DNA from: Jiella pelagia
GTDB lineage: Bacteria; Pseudomonadota; Alphaproteobacteria; Rhizobiales; Rhizobiaceae
NCBI RefSeq assembly: GCF_026898155.1
Contig: NZ_CP114029.1
Location: forward strand, 875,501 to 939,500
Reading direction: 5' to 3'
Length of the DNA: 64,000 nucleotides
Below the pieces are notes generated by a model. The model was not told the DNA's origin. It searched no databases and saw nothing but the letters and a program-made list of their open reading frames with translations. Each line of letters begins with the position of its first letter. Position 1 is the first letter of the stretch. The translations under genes and the position numbers were made by a program. Positions 1-10,130 of this stretch are shown in pieces.

Positions 1-598
1 CGCGGTCGCCAGTGCCTGCTGGGATTCGGCCTGGGCGACGTCCGTGCGCGTGCCCTCGCCAACGTCGAACCGCGCTCGCGCCGCTCGCACCTGCTCGCTG
101 AGGAAGTTGAGGTTCTGGCGCCGGAAATCGGCGATCTGCCGGTCCCTGATGACGTTCATATAGTCGATGACGGCACTGAGGAGGGTGTTCTGGGTGGTGT
201 TGAGGAGATTGAACTGGGCAGCCTTCACCTGCGCCTTGGCGGAGCGGACATTGTTGGGCGTCTGAAAGCCGTCGAAGATCGTCTGGTTGATCTGGATGCC
301 GGTACTCCAGGAATAGGTCGTGTTACGCGAACGCGGCAGATTGTCGCCGAAGGTCGTCTTGCTGATCGTCGCACCGAGCGTGCCAACGCCCGCCACCCTC
401 GGCCTCAGCCCAGCCTTCGCCTGGGGAACCGTCTCGTCGGTGGCGCGCAGCTGGGCGCGCGCCGCGTTGAGATCCTGATTGTTCGAATAGGCCTTGGCGA
501 GAGCCTCCGGACAAGGTTTCCGCGCTAACGTTCGGCATTGCTGCGAGCGTCAGGGACGCCGACAGGAGGGCGAGGAGGGTAAACTTCTTCAGCACCAA
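1..598 (-). CDS. tolC: TolC family outer membrane channel protein (partial, one frameshift)
   Basis: This is the N-terminal part of a TolC-like outer membrane efflux/secretion channel; the C-terminus lies beyond the left edge. The start is TTG at 598 (or GTG at 595) with a GGAG about six bases upstream. Residues 1-27 form a signal peptide ending in NVSAE. The mature part then needs a shift at 501-507: after ETLSG the frame continues as ALAKAYSNNQDLNAARAQL, followed by IDGF-type text (INQTIFDGFQ) and RARFDVGEGTRTDVAQAES, all typical of rhizobial TolC. The shift is one extra base in GAGCTC, read GAGCCTC on the plus strand. It matches eight other cases in the window and is probably a sequence error. 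Neighbouring PIMT-like gene is in the order common in rhizobia. Family assignment is firm. Confidence 0.88.
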
Positions 599-778
599 TC
601 AATACTCCGGGCTGGAACGCGATCCGGTCCGGGCCGCATCATCGTCAGGACGATGAGTGGCGCAGAACCGCCTGTCCTACGCTATAGCCGAACAAGCGAA
701 CGAACTCGTCTCACTTTGAGGCAACAGCGCCGGTTTTCCCGCGACCGGGGCAAATCTGCAACGCACCGTGTCAAATGC

Positions 779-1432
779 TCAGAAAACGAATGCGGCCTTC
801 TGGCGGAAGCTCGGCAGCGGCTTGATCGAGCAGTTGAAGGCGAATCGCTCCGAAACCACCCCTTCGTCGTCCTTGACGTAGAGCAGCGCCTCGGCGGCAT
901 TGCCGGAGCCGCGAACGACGACCATCCGGCCGCCGGCCTTCATCTGGTCGAAGAAGGTGGTCGGCAGGGTCTCCACCGCGCCCTGGAAGATGATGACGTC
1001 GTAGGGCGCCTCTTCCGGGCAGCCTTCGATGAGGGCGTTTTCCACGACGGCGCAGGTGACGTAGTCGAGCCGGGCGAGATTGTCAGTCGCTGCGGCGGCG
1101 AGCGCCTGATCCTCTTCGAGCGCGACGACAGAACCGGCCAGATGAGAGATGATCGCCGAGGAGTAGCCGGTGTTGCAGCCGACATCGAGAACGACATCGT
1201 CCTTGTCGATGGCGGCAAGCTGCAGAAGCTTGGCGAGCGGCGAGGCTTCCATCACATAGCGGCCGTCGCCGAGCGGCATGTCATCGTCGACATAGGCGAG
1301 CGGACGACGCGAGGCCGGTAGAAACTCCTCGCGCGGGACCTCGAGAAAGGCCCTCAGGATCGCGTGGCTGGTGACATCCGTCGTCCTGATCTGATTGTCG
1401 ACCATCCTCGTGCGGGCCGCTTCGAAATCCAT
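779..1432 (-). CDS. Protein-L-isoaspartate O-methyltransferase family protein
   Basis: SAM-dependent methyltransferase of the PCMT/PIMT family, which repairs isoaspartyl residues in damaged proteins. It has about 217 residues. The N-terminus reads MVDNQIRTTDVT and is followed by the PIMT-like LEVPREEFLP. The SAM-binding motif is VVLDVGCNTGYSSA. The canonical substrate loop is reduced, as in the alphaproteobacterial subgroup found next to tolC, so true isoaspartate activity is uncertain. ATG codons also exist at 1441 and 1456; I prefer 1432 because an AGGA lies about eight bases upstream and the protein then starts MDFEAAR, as in relatives. It is transcribed in the same direction as tolC, about 180 bp upstream of it. 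Confidence 0.85.
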   Translation of the reverse strand: MDFEAARTRMVDNQIRTTDVTSHAILRAFLEVPREEFLPASRRPLAYVDDDMPLGDGRYVMEASPLAKLLQLAAIDKDDVVLDVGCNTGYSSAIISHLAGSVVALEEDQALAAAATDNLARLDYVTCAVVENALIEGCPEEAPYDVIIFQGAVETLPTTFFDQMKAGGRMVVVRGSGNAAEALLYVKDDEGVVSERFAFNCSIKPLPSFRQKAAFVF

Positions 1433-1569
1433 CGCCGACATCCTGCTCTCGTCCATCCGCTGGCGCTCATGGGGCGCGTCCGTTCCATAGTCGCGCGGCC
1501 GAACAGGTGCAAGCTTGGAGGAATGCCGGAAACACCAGCCAAAAATGGCAAGACCCGCGCGGCCATCGC

Positions 1570-2912
1570 CTATTCAGCCGGTTGCGGCCGTGGGTGCTGG
1601 CGCACCGCGCCGGCGAGTCGCTCTTCCGCCTCCGGGTCGATCTGGAGATCGCGCTCGCTCTCGATGCCGGCGTTCGGATCGGCGAAGACGGCCGGGTCGA
1701 ACTCGCCTTCCAGCTTGGCGACGATCGTCGAGACGACCGCGTCCCCCGTGATGTTTACCGCCGTGCGGATCATGTCCATCAGGCGGTCGACGCCGAGAAT
1801 GAGCGCGATGCCCTCGATCGGCAAGCCAACCTGGTTGAGCACCATCGTCAGCATCACGAGACCGACACCCGGAACGCCCGCCGTGCCGACGGAGGCGAGA
1901 ACAGCCATGGCGATGACTGTCAGATAGCCGGCGATACCGAGGCTCGATCCCGTAGACATTGGCGAGGAACACGGTGGCGACACCCTGCATGATCGCCGTG
2001 CCGTCCATGTTGATGGTCGCTCCAAAAGGAACGGTGAAGGAGGCGACGGAATTCTTCACGCCGATGCGCTCGGTGATGCATTGCAGCGTGACGGGGATCG
2101 TCGCGTTCGAGCCTCGCGGTCGAGAAGGCGAAGATCTGTGCGGAGCGCATCTTCTTCATGAATGTGAGTGGGCTGAGGCCGGTCGCCAGCTTGAGGAGGA
2201 TCATCAGCGTCACGAAGAGATGCAGGAACAGGGCGCCGACGAGGGTTCCGACATAGGCCAGCACCGGCACGAACAGGTCGATCCCCTGCTCGGCGAAGGT
2301 CTTGGCGATCAGGCAGAAGACGCCGTAGGGCGCGAAGGCCATGACGATCGAGACGATCTTCATCATCACTTCGTTCATGTATTCGCAGGCGCGGACGAAG
2401 GAGGCCGACTGGTCCCCCAGCATCACGACGGCGACGCCGAGAATGATCGTGTAGAAGATGATCTGCAGCATCTCGCCGGAGGCGAACGCCTGGATCGGAT
2501 TGGTGGGGACGATGTTGGCAAAGACCTCCCAGACCGACGGCGCCTCCTTGGCGGTGATGCCGCTGGCGTCGATCCCCTGCATCTCGAAGCCCTGCCCCGG
2601 CCCGATCAACAGGGCGAGGAGGATCGCCGTGGCGATCGCGACGGCGGTGGTGAAGATGTAGAGCCCGAACGACTTGGTGCCGACACGGCCGAGGACGCGG
2701 ATGTCGCCGATGCCCGCGACGCCGCAGACCAGCGAGAAGAAGACCAGCGGCACGACGAGCATCTTCAACGCATTGACGAACATCGTGCCGATCATGGCGA
2801 AGAAGCCGCCGACGACGACATCGCTGACGAAGGCGTTGTCGAGCGTGTTGACCGCAGCCCCGACGACGACGCCGGCGAGCATTCCGATCAGGATTTTCAT
2901 CGTGAGAGACAT
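1570..2912 (-). CDS. Dicarboxylate/amino acid:cation symporter (DAACS family), two frameshifts
   Basis: Inner-membrane symporter of the GltP/DctA (DAACS) family, importing dicarboxylates or acidic amino acids with H+ or Na+. After correction it has 446 residues with about eight membrane segments. The family hallmarks are a serine-rich stretch FAFSTASSNATIPVTL, then PFGATINMDGTA and later RTAVNITGDAV. The reading frame is broken twice, at 2109-2115 and 1939-1945. In both places the extra base sits inside a GAGCTC palindrome; removing it restores STASSNATIP and VYGIELGIAGY exactly. I consider the gene intact in the cell. The start ATG at 2912 gives the usual N-terminus MSLTMKILIGMLAG. Whether the substrate is glutamate or C4-dicarboxylate cannot be decided. 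Confidence 0.88.
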
Positions 2913-3220
2913 GCGGGGGGGCGTCCTTTCCGCGATGAAGCGACCGGTGTTTCACGGGTCGCTCGGGCAATCGCAGCGGAACGCCAAAACCTCGATAGAA
3001 AGACCCATCCAAGCGAAGGACGAGCGGGAAAGACCTGCCCCGCTGCTCAAACGAAGGGCATGCAATTCATTTGAGCCATCGTGCTAGGCTTTTGTTTTCA
3101 CGTCAACTCGATTTGGAATATCGGTAAAATTGCCGCGGCAGTACGCAATCGAGCCGCCGCGTCACCTGAAGACCAAGGCCGGGCCGCAGATCGAACGGTC
3201 GCGGCGGCACGCAGCTTCTC

Positions 3221-5002
3221 TCAGGCCGCCTCGACCTTTTTTGCGCGGGCATCGCGCACGATCCCTTCCTGCCGCCGCATGCGGGCGATTTCCGCCGACG
3301 TGCCGCGCGTCTCCGAGTAGAGCGCGAGGTTCAACTCGTCGGCGTCCGGCGGGGTGATGGCGAGATCGCGGTACTCCGCTGCGGCGGGATCGGCCCAGAT
3401 CTTGTCCGCTATCCGCTTCATCCGCAGGTAGTCCCGGAACATCAGGACGACGGCCCTCCCCTCGGTGAAGGCGTAGCGGGCGTAGAAGGTCAGTGGATTC
3501 TCGGTCTTCATGCCGTGGCGGCGGTCTCGCCGCGACTTGATCCGCATGTAGCCGCCTTCCAGCGGATGGCAGCCGTAGACCATGTAGTAGTTGCGATAGC
3601 CGAGGATGCGGAAGAGCAGCATCATCTTGCGCGTCGAGCCCATCGCCCGCATCCGCTTCATGATCGTCGCAATGTGATCCCAGGAATAGAACCGCCCCCA
3701 GACCTCCGAATAGACCTGGTCCCACTCTTCGTCCGACATCTTCTCGTGATGGGTGACGCGGTGGTTGAGGTCGTACTTGTTAAGGTCGGGATCCATCCAG
3801 ACGCCCTGCTTGAACAGCCTCTGATGGTCTTCGCTGCCGGGAAGCGGCGTCAGATTGGTGAAATAGATGAGATCGATCGGCAGCTCGCGCTTGATGACGT
3901 CGACGTCGTGCAGGATCGATTCGCGCGTGTCGTTTGGAAATCCGATGATGTAGCCGACGGTGATCATCACCGAGCGCTTCTTCCATTCAAGAAACATCTC
4001 GCGATATTCGATGATCTTGTTCTGGTTCTTCTTCACCGCGATGAGGTTGTCGGGATTGATGTTTTCCATCCCGACGAAGACCTGGTCGACGCCGGCGCGC
4101 ACCGCCTTGTCGATGAAGCCCGGGATCTTGTGGCAACGCGTATCCACCTGGATCTGCATGCGGATCTTGATCCCGTCCGTCTCCTGAAGGAGGATCAGCC
4201 GGTCGAAGAAGGCTTCCCAGTTGCGGTTGCGCGCGAGATTGTCGTCGGTGACGAAGAACAGGTCGACGCCGATCGCCCAGTTGGCGCGAATGATCTTTTC
4301 CAGATCGTCGGCCGAGCGGAAGCGGCTGACGCGCCCCTGGACGTTGATGATCGTGCAGAAGGAGCACTGGAACGGGCACCCGCGGCCGATGTCGAAGCTC
4401 GAATAAAGGCCGAAGGTCTTCTCCACCTGCGCCCGGTCGAGGAACGGGATCTCGGAGCCTTCGAGGTTCGGCAGGTCGGCGTCGTAGCGATAATAGGGCT
4501 GAAGCTTGCCGGCATGAGCGTCGAGCAGAACCTGGTCGAGGCGGCCGCCCTCGGCCTCCCCGACGAACATCGAGATGCCCATGCGGCTCGCATCCTCGAT
4601 CTCCGGTGGAATGTCGTCGAGCATGGCGAGGGAACCGGCGACGTGGAAACCGCCGAGGCAGACCGGGATGCCAGCCGCAAGGAACGGGCGGGCGAGATCG
4701 ACGGCGCGGGGAAACTGGTTGGACTGGACGCCGACCAGGGCGAGCATGCCCTTGCCGCCGTCGGCCTCGATCATCTCGATGATCTTCTTCGGCCTGACAC
4801 GGGTATTCGTCTCGTCGATCGTGTGGATCACCACCTTCACGTCGCCGAGGACTTTGCGGCGGATACTGTCCTGGGCGATGCCGTTGAGACAGGCGAGAGA
4901 GTTGGCCGGGATCGTCGACCGCCGCCACTGCAGCGGATAGCCGTCGTCGTCGTAATGGGTCGGCTTGACGAAAAAGACGTGGAACGTCTTCGCTTCGGCC
5001 AT
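3221..5002 (-). CDS. B12-binding domain radical SAM protein
   Basis: Protein of 593 residues with an N-terminal cobalamin-binding-like domain (about residues 1-190, with GVQSNQFPRAVDLARPFLAAG) and a radical SAM core. The [4Fe-4S] ligands are in RGCPFQCSFCTI (CxxxCxxC) near residue 200. Further core segments include VDLFFVTDDNLARN and GVDQVFVGMENI. A C-terminal extension of about 150 residues carries basic stretches. ATG 5002 is preferred to upstream codons because a GAGGGAGAA lies seven bases upstream. The substrate is unknown; the architecture resembles B12-radical SAM enzymes of lipid or natural-product pathways such as the hopanoid Hpn group, but I see no diagnostic match. It lies downstream of a P450 gene on the same strand. 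Confidence 0.82.
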   Translation of the reverse strand: MAEAKTFHVFFVKPTHYDDDGYPLQWRRSTIPANSLACLNGIAQDSIRRKVLGDVKVVIHTIDETNTRVRPKKIIEMIEADGGKGMLALVGVQSNQFPRAVDLARPFLAAGIPVCLGGFHVAGSLAMLDDIPPEIEDASRMGISMFVGEAEGGRLDQVLLDAHAGKLQPYYRYDADLPNLEGSEIPFLDRAQVEKTFGLYSSFDIGRGCPFQCSFCTIINVQGRVSRFRSADDLEKIIRANWAIGVDLFFVTDDNLARNRNWEAFFDRLILLQETDGIKIRMQIQVDTRCHKIPGFIDKAVRAGVDQVFVGMENINPDNLIAVKKNQNKIIEYREMFLEWKKRSVMITVGYIIGFPNDTRESILHDVDVIKRELPIDLIYFTNLTPLPGSEDHQRLFKQGVWMDPDLNKYDLNHRVTHHEKMSDEEWDQVYSEVWGRFYSWDHIATIMKRMRAMGSTRKMMLLFRILGYRNYYMVYGCHPLEGGYMRIKSRRDRRHGMKTENPLTFYARYAFTEGRAVVLMFRDYLRMKRIADKIWADPAAAEYRDLAITPPDADELNLALYSETRGTSAEIARMRRQEGIVRDARAKKVEAA

Positions 5003-5168
5003 CTGTTCTCCCTCACGGCTGAAAGCCAAATCCCGGTGGATGATCTTTCGCTTGTGCGAAGATCATGTTGGAATTTGGGAGATTCCGCAAGGGATTCGGC
5101 TTATCTGCGAAGTCGATCATTCAGGCGGTGGATTTCGTCTTCAAGACCATTGCCTTTCGCAACGATTC

Positions 5169-6575
5169 TCAGCCGATCTTGTCGACGAAGAGCCGGATAC
5201 CGTTCTCCGAACGCACCGTCAGCCGCGACACCGGCTGGGGCTCGTGGCCCGGAACCGGGCGAAGCTCGAACCGCCGCATGATCTCGGCGAGCACCAGCGT
5301 CGCCTCCTGCATGGCGAACGCAGCGCCGACACAGACCCGGGCGCCCATCGAGAACGGCATGTAGGCCGTACGCTGGGCCTCGCGGGTTTCGGGCAGGGTG
5401 AAGCGCTCCGGCTGGAAGTCGTTCGGGTTCTGCCAGTATCCCGTGTGCCGATGCATCAGCCAGATCGGCACGACGACCGGCGAGCCGGTGGGGACGTCAT
5501 GTTCGAGCAGCTTTTCCGGCTTTTGCGTGTCGCGGGAGAGATAGGCGATCGGCGGGTAGAGGCGCAGCACCTCGCGGAAGATGTCGCGGGTCTTTTCCAG
5601 CCGCTTCATGTCGGAGAATTCCGGCTTGCGGTCGCCGAGGACGGCGTTCGCCTCCGCGTGCAGGTCGGTCTGCACGTCCTTACGATTGGCAAGGCAGTAG
5701 AGTGCCCAGGCAAGCCCCGCCGCGGAGGTCTCGTGGCCGGCGAGGAAGAGCATGGCGATCTGGTCGAGCAGCTCCTCGCCCTCGAACTTCGTCTTCGTCA
5801 CCGGATCCTCGGCGGTCATCAAGACCGACAGGATGTCGTTCGTCGGCACCGCCCGCCCTTCGCGCACAGCCTTCAGCCGGCGCTGCAGCGGGCCGTTGAG
5901 GACGTCGCGGATCTCCTTGGCCATCTTGCGGGCCCGCCGGTTCGACCACAGCCAGTGGATCGGCACGCCGACAAGACCGATCATGCCTTGCGCGAAGGCA
6001 ATCGCCTGGAACTCGTCGAAGGCCGAGAAGATGCGCCTGGCGTCCTCGGCCGACATCGGCTCGGAAAAGATCGTGCGGAAGATGACGTCGCCGGCAAAAT
6101 GCGTCATCTCGGCGTCGATCGCCACCTCCTGCCCCGTTCCCGCCTGGGCTTCGAGGCGGGCGATGCAGGCGTCGGAGGCGTCGCGCATCAGCGGAAAGAC
6201 GTTCTTGATGCCGGCGTGGTTGAAGGCCTGGTCGACGATGCGCCGGTGACGCTCCCATTCCTTGCCGTTGGAGACGAAGATGGAATAGCCCGAGAGCTTC
6301 TTCATCATCCGCTCCATGAGTTTTCCCTTGGGAAACTCGCGGAACCGCTTGACCAGGATGTCGCGGATCACCTCGGGATCGCGGACGTTGTAGAGGGTGC
6401 GCCGCTTCATCAGCGGGATCTTCGGAATCGGATGGCGGCTGACGCCGATAAAGCCGTAGCTGCCCTTCAGGAACAGCCCGAGACTCGAGCGCAGATGCCC
6501 CCTGATCCGATCGAGCGGCTTGGCCGGGTGGACGTCCTGGGCCGATGGCAGGACGGGGCGAAAGTCTTCGCTCAT
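5169..6575 (-). CDS. Cytochrome P450
   Basis: Soluble bacterial cytochrome P450 of 468 residues. The oxygen-binding helix I motif is AGHETSA, the ExxR motif is EVLR in FREVLRLYPP, and the haem loop is FSMGARVCVGAAFA with the axial cysteine. ATG 6575 overlaps the stop of the upstream gene (ATGA), so the two are translationally coupled; longer in-frame starts up to 7439 lie inside the neighbouring gene and are spurious. The sequence style (YFLKGS, HRHTGYWQNPNDFQPERF) is close to the CYP4/CYP110-like class acting on fatty acids or terpenes, but the substrate is not decidable. Redox partners are not encoded nearby. Confidence 0.92.
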   Translation of the reverse strand: MSEDFRPVLPSAQDVHPAKPLDRIRGHLRSSLGLFLKGSYGFIGVSRHPIPKIPLMKRRTLYNVRDPEVIRDILVKRFREFPKGKLMERMMKKLSGYSIFVSNGKEWERHRRIVDQAFNHAGIKNVFPLMRDASDACIARLEAQAGTGQEVAIDAEMTHFAGDVIFRTIFSEPMSAEDARRIFSAFDEFQAIAFAQGMIGLVGVPIHWLWSNRRARKMAKEIRDVLNGPLQRRLKAVREGRAVPTNDILSVLMTAEDPVTKTKFEGEELLDQIAMLFLAGHETSAAGLAWALYCLANRKDVQTDLHAEANAVLGDRKPEFSDMKRLEKTRDIFREVLRLYPPIAYLSRDTQKPEKLLEHDVPTGSPVVVPIWLMHRHTGYWQNPNDFQPERFTLPETREAQRTAYMPFSMGARVCVGAAFAMQEATLVLAEIMRRFELRPVPGHEPQPVSRLTVRSENGIRLFVDKIG

Positions 6576-7795
6576 GGGGATGCGACACTCGTTTCGATCA
6601 GGCGCGGCCGGGTAACGAGTTCGAAATAGTCGAAGCCGTGGCCACGCTCGGAAGGTTTCAGGTACTGGAAGTGGAATTCCAGTGGCCGCATTCGGATACG
6701 GCGGAAGGTCTCGGGCTCGAGGATATCGTGAAAGTCCGGCTCGCGGGAGATGACTCGCGAAGCCTTGCCGCCGAGATCGATCCCCTCGACGAGCGGAATG
6801 CGGCAGCTCGATCCGGGATCGGAGCCGGAGGTCACATCGAGAAGGCGCAGCCGGTCGGTGGTGGCGATCTCGCCGAGGTCGCGGCGAAATTCGTCGTCGC
6901 CGCCGAGAAGGGTGTAGAGCGGCACCGTGTGACCGAGGGTCAGGAGCACGATGGCCGGCCCGCCCTCGCCTTCGGGAAGCAAGCGTAGCAGCTGCGCGCC
7001 GGCCCGCACGAGATGGATCGCGCCGAGGCTGTGGCCGACGACGAGGATCTCGTCGACATCGCCTTTCTTCCACACCTCGAAGATGCGTGCCGCGAACGCC
7101 TCCGCCCTTTCCTCCGAGCGCTCGAACCGCCCGTCGGCACAGCCGCGGAGATAGCCGAGAAAGCGGGTCACCCACCAGATGTTCAGCCAGGCCTTCAGCC
7201 GGCTCCATCCACGCAGAAGCAGGACGACGACGAGGCCTTCCGCGACGAGGGCCGCGGCGATGGCGAGCCACACCGGAGCGCCGGAGAAAAAGGCCGCGAC
7301 GACGGTCCCGACGAGACTGGCGACGACCGCTGTCAGGCCGAGGAGAAGCGACAGGACGACGAGTGCCGGAGTCATCAGGATCGCCACGTAGAGCGCCCAG
7401 GCCGGCCGGTAGAAGCGTTTCAGGATGCCGCGCCGCCACGTCGTCCAGGCGAAGCGGAAGGATTCGAGCGCCAGCCGCATCTGTCTGCCGGGAAACCAGT
7501 AGCGGCCGACGATGTCGGTCCAGAGCAGCATTTCATATTGGGTCTCGACCGAAGGTCCGGACCGCTCGCCGCGCGATGTCACGGTCCAGGCGCCGCGTGC
7601 GAGCGCCTCTTCGTGGCTTTCGACCACGGCAATATCGCGCGACCACCTGACTGAAGCCGCCGAAAGCCCTGCGCGAAAGTGGCCCTCATAGACCGGCGTG
7701 CCGCGCGGGTCGAAGCCGTGGATGTAGAAGACGTGCCGCTTGAAGTCAGACGATTGCACAGCGACGCCCCGCGCCTTTCCCGACGTCTGCGTCAT
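6572..7795 (-). CDS. Membrane-associated alpha/beta-fold protein, possible lipase/esterase
   Basis: Protein of 407 residues. The N-terminal segment contains HVFYIHGFDPRG, an oxyanion-hole-like HG motif, and the C-terminal half contains LVVGHSLGAIHL, a GxSxG nucleophile elbow. Between them are two or three hydrophobic helices (about residues 115-200), so it probably sits on the inner membrane. ATG 7795 is chosen because a GGGAG is 13 bases upstream; an in-frame TTG exists at 7819. It overlaps the P450 start by four bases, which argues for joint function on a lipid-like substrate. The catalytic acid and histidine are not obvious, so enzymatic activity is inferred. Confidence 0.7.
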   Translation of the reverse strand: MTQTSGKARGVAVQSSDFKRHVFYIHGFDPRGTPVYEGHFRAGLSAASVRWSRDIAVVESHEEALARGAWTVTSRGERSGPSVETQYEMLLWTDIVGRYWFPGRQMRLALESFRFAWTTWRRGILKRFYRPAWALYVAILMTPALVVLSLLLGLTAVVASLVGTVVAAFFSGAPVWLAIAAALVAEGLVVVLLLRGWSRLKAWLNIWWVTRFLGYLRGCADGRFERSEERAEAFAARIFEVWKKGDVDEILVVGHSLGAIHLVRAGAQLLRLLPEGEGGPAIVLLTLGHTVPLYTLLGGDDEFRRDLGEIATTDRLRLLDVTSGSDPGSSCRIPLVEGIDLGGKASRVISREPDFHDILEPETFRRIRMRPLEFHFQYLKPSERGHGFDYFELVTRPRLIETSVASP

Positions 7796-8018
7796 TTCGT
7801 AACGATACTCCCTCGGCAAGTCTCGGAAGACCGAGGCACCACCGGCTTCATCCGGCCGGCACCGAAGATCACGACGAGCATCGGCCTATCGACCGACCGT
7901 GATCACACTCCCGTCCCCCGACGGATCGCGGCGGACTTAAGAACGAGAAGAGCAGACAATCAAGGGCGTGGAAGCGTGGTGCCGGCAGAGCCCCCTGCCG
8001 AAAGTCAGGCACGACACA

Positions 8019-9392
8019 TCACTCGCCGGCAACCTTGCCTTCGCCGAGAACCTCCGGCCGGTGGCGCGCCGCAACCCGCGATGCCCGCCTCCGCCGATAG
8101 GCGCGACGGAGCGCCCTGCCCCGCACCTTCAGCGAGAAGCCGAGATCTTCGACGTTTTCCACCTGTCCCTCGTAGATCTCCGCGAGCGCCTCGCGAAACT
8201 CGCGATAGCCGAAGCGCGCCTCGCCCTCGATCAGATGGATCAGGATCATCCAGGCCGGCGAAACGAGAAGGGTGATCGCCGTCACCGCCAGCGCCAGGCG
8301 ATAGACGTCGCCGCCGATCGCCTGTGAGGCATAGGCCGCCGCGGCAAGGACGAAGGAAAACTCGCCGATCTGCGCCATCGACAGCCCGGCCTCGACGGCG
8401 GTCTTGTGCGGCAGGCCGGCGAGCCGGATCAGGGCGACGTTGAGGATGGTCTTGGCCAGAATGACGAAGACCGCGGCGATGGCGACGAGTTGCCAGTTGG
8501 CGACGATGTATTCGAGATCGATCAAGAGGCCGATCGACAGGAAGAAGACGACGAGCAGGATCGACTGGATCGGCTCGACCACATGGATGACCGGCGAGCG
8601 CAGCGTCGAGGCGCCGACCACCAGCCCGGCGATGAACGCGCCATAGGCCGGCGAAAGCCCGATCCAGCCGGAGATCGAGGCGGCAGCAAAGCAGAAGGCG
8701 AGCGAGCCGAGGGCGAGAATCTCGACATTTCCCTCGACTGCGGCGGCAAAGCCCGGCTTCAACTTCGGCCGGCGCCCGAGATACCACAGGAGGCCGGCGA
8801 GAACGGCGACGGCGATTGTGATCTTCACGATCAGGCTCGCCCAGGCGATCTCCTCGCTGCCGCCGAGCGACGTCGAGATCAAGAGCATCGGCACCACGGC
8901 GATGTCCTGGGCAATGAGGACGCCGACGGCGATCCGGCCGGGCTCGCCGCGAAGCTCGCCGATGTCCTCCAGCATCTTCATGGCGACGACGGTCGAGGAC
9001 AGGGCGATGATGAAGCCGAGGATCAGGGCTTCGGCAAAGCTCGCGTCGGAGATCGCCTTCAATGTGAAGGTGATCGCCATGGCCGCGGCGAGCTGGCCGC
9101 CGGCGATCAGGAGGGCTGGCCGCAGCGTCGCGACGAAGGCCTTCAGCGACAGTTCCATGCCGATGAAGAAAAGCAGCATCAGGACGCCCATCTCGGCGAG
9201 CACCGTGACGTTCTCGTCGGAGGTCGAGACGAAGCCAAGCGCGTCCGGACCCAGAAGGACGCCGGCGAGGATGAAGCCGACCAGCGGCGGCTGCTTCAGA
9301 CGCATCAACCCGAGGCCGGCAAGAACGGCGACGAGGATGACGAAGGCGATGACGGTCAGGTCGACGTGGTGGGCGGCAGCCGTTTCTTCCAA
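8019..9392 (-). CDS. Cation:proton antiporter, Kef/CPA2 type
   Basis: Inner-membrane monovalent cation:proton antiporter of the CPA2 family, 457 residues with about 12-13 membrane segments. Diagnostic stretches are LKQPPLVGFILAGVLLGP near residue 33, LLFFIGMELSLKAF, the ion-path ALSSTVVAMKML and GVLIAQDIAVVPML. It lacks the C-terminal TrkA-N domain of KefB/C; the short charged C-terminus is rich in arginine. The TTG at 9392 follows a GGAG six bases upstream. It probably helps in pH or potassium homeostasis. It stands alone, convergent with nothing and divergent from the DUF4112 gene. Confidence 0.87.
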   Translation of the reverse strand: MEETAAAHHVDLTVIAFVILVAVLAGLGLMRLKQPPLVGFILAGVLLGPDALGFVSTSDENVTVLAEMGVLMLLFFIGMELSLKAFVATLRPALLIAGGQLAAAMAITFTLKAISDASFAEALILGFIIALSSTVVAMKMLEDIGELRGEPGRIAVGVLIAQDIAVVPMLLISTSLGGSEEIAWASLIVKITIAVAVLAGLLWYLGRRPKLKPGFAAAVEGNVEILALGSLAFCFAAASISGWIGLSPAYGAFIAGLVVGASTLRSPVIHVVEPIQSILLVVFFLSIGLLIDLEYIVANWQLVAIAAVFVILAKTILNVALIRLAGLPHKTAVEAGLSMAQIGEFSFVLAAAAYASQAIGGDVYRLALAVTAITLLVSPAWMILIHLIEGEARFGYREFREALAEIYEGQVENVEDLGFSLKVRGRALRRAYRRRRASRVAARHRPEVLGEGKVAGE

Positions 9393-9671
9393 GCGGGTCT
9401 CCAGTTGGACGCGGGCGATTCGCCATCACGACGCAGAACATTGGTCGTGATTTGTCGCAAGGCAGCGCGCGGGTAATATTTTCCGGCTCATGGCCGGCAC
9501 GTTCGAGATTTACCGGCAGCGGATCGGCGCCGTCTTCACGTTATCGAAGAACTCCCCATCCTCTTTTTCCTGCAGCCGCAGGATCTTTTTCGCCGGATCG
9601 CGCTTCACCATATGAAGTTTCGATGGATCACTCCGCAGTCATTGCGGCGGCGTTCGGGAGGTTGAAGGAAA

Positions 9672-10118
9672 ATGAGTGCGACTTACGCCGAGACTGGCGC
9701 TTTGCACCGGACAGAACATCTTCGCCGGCTGCGGCGGGTGGCGAAAGTCGCCCGGCTGATGGACACGGCGATCCGCATTCCCGGCACCGGCATCAGCTTC
9801 GGCGGCGATTCGATCGTCGGCCTCGTGCCCGGCGTCGGCGACGCGGGCACCGCCATGGTCTCGCTGTGGATCGTCAACGAGGCGCGGCGGCTTGGCATGC
9901 CGAGCCACAAGCTGGCTAAGATGGTCGGCAATGTCGGCATCGACTTCGGCCTCGGCGTGGTGCCGCTGGTCGGCGACGTCTTCGACCTGTTCTTCAAGGC
10001 CAACCGCAAGAACCTCGCAATCATCCTCGACCATTTCGGCGAGGACGGCCTGATCGACGAACGCGGCGACGTCCGCCCGATGAAGGACATCACGCCGAAG
10101 GCGAAGGTCCGACGGTAG
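9672..10118 (+). CDS. DUF4112 domain-containing membrane protein
   Basis: Small protein of 148 residues. The core RLMDTAIRIPGTGISFGGDSIVGLVPGVGD followed by GIDFGLGVVPLVGDVFDLFFKANRKN is the duplicated glycine-rich pattern typical of DUF4112 proteins, with one or two short membrane segments. ATG 9672 is preceded by GGAGGTTGAAGGAAA, giving a good ribosome site. It faces the ornithine decarboxylase gene tail-to-tail with only 12 bp between. Function unknown. Confidence 0.85.
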   Translation: MSATYAETGALHRTEHLRRLRRVAKVARLMDTAIRIPGTGISFGGDSIVGLVPGVGDAGTAMVSLWIVNEARRLGMPSHKLAKMVGNVGIDFGLGVVPLVGDVFDLFFKANRKNLAIILDHFGEDGLIDERGDVRPMKDITPKAKVRR

Positions 10119-10130
10119 CCGGGCTTCCGC

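Noticed and set aside
5169..7439. A 756-residue protein with the P450 at its C-terminus
   Set aside because: The N-terminal 288 residues are an out-of-frame reading of the alpha/beta-fold gene, arginine-rich and without similarity. The P450 start at 6575 overlaps the upstream stop.
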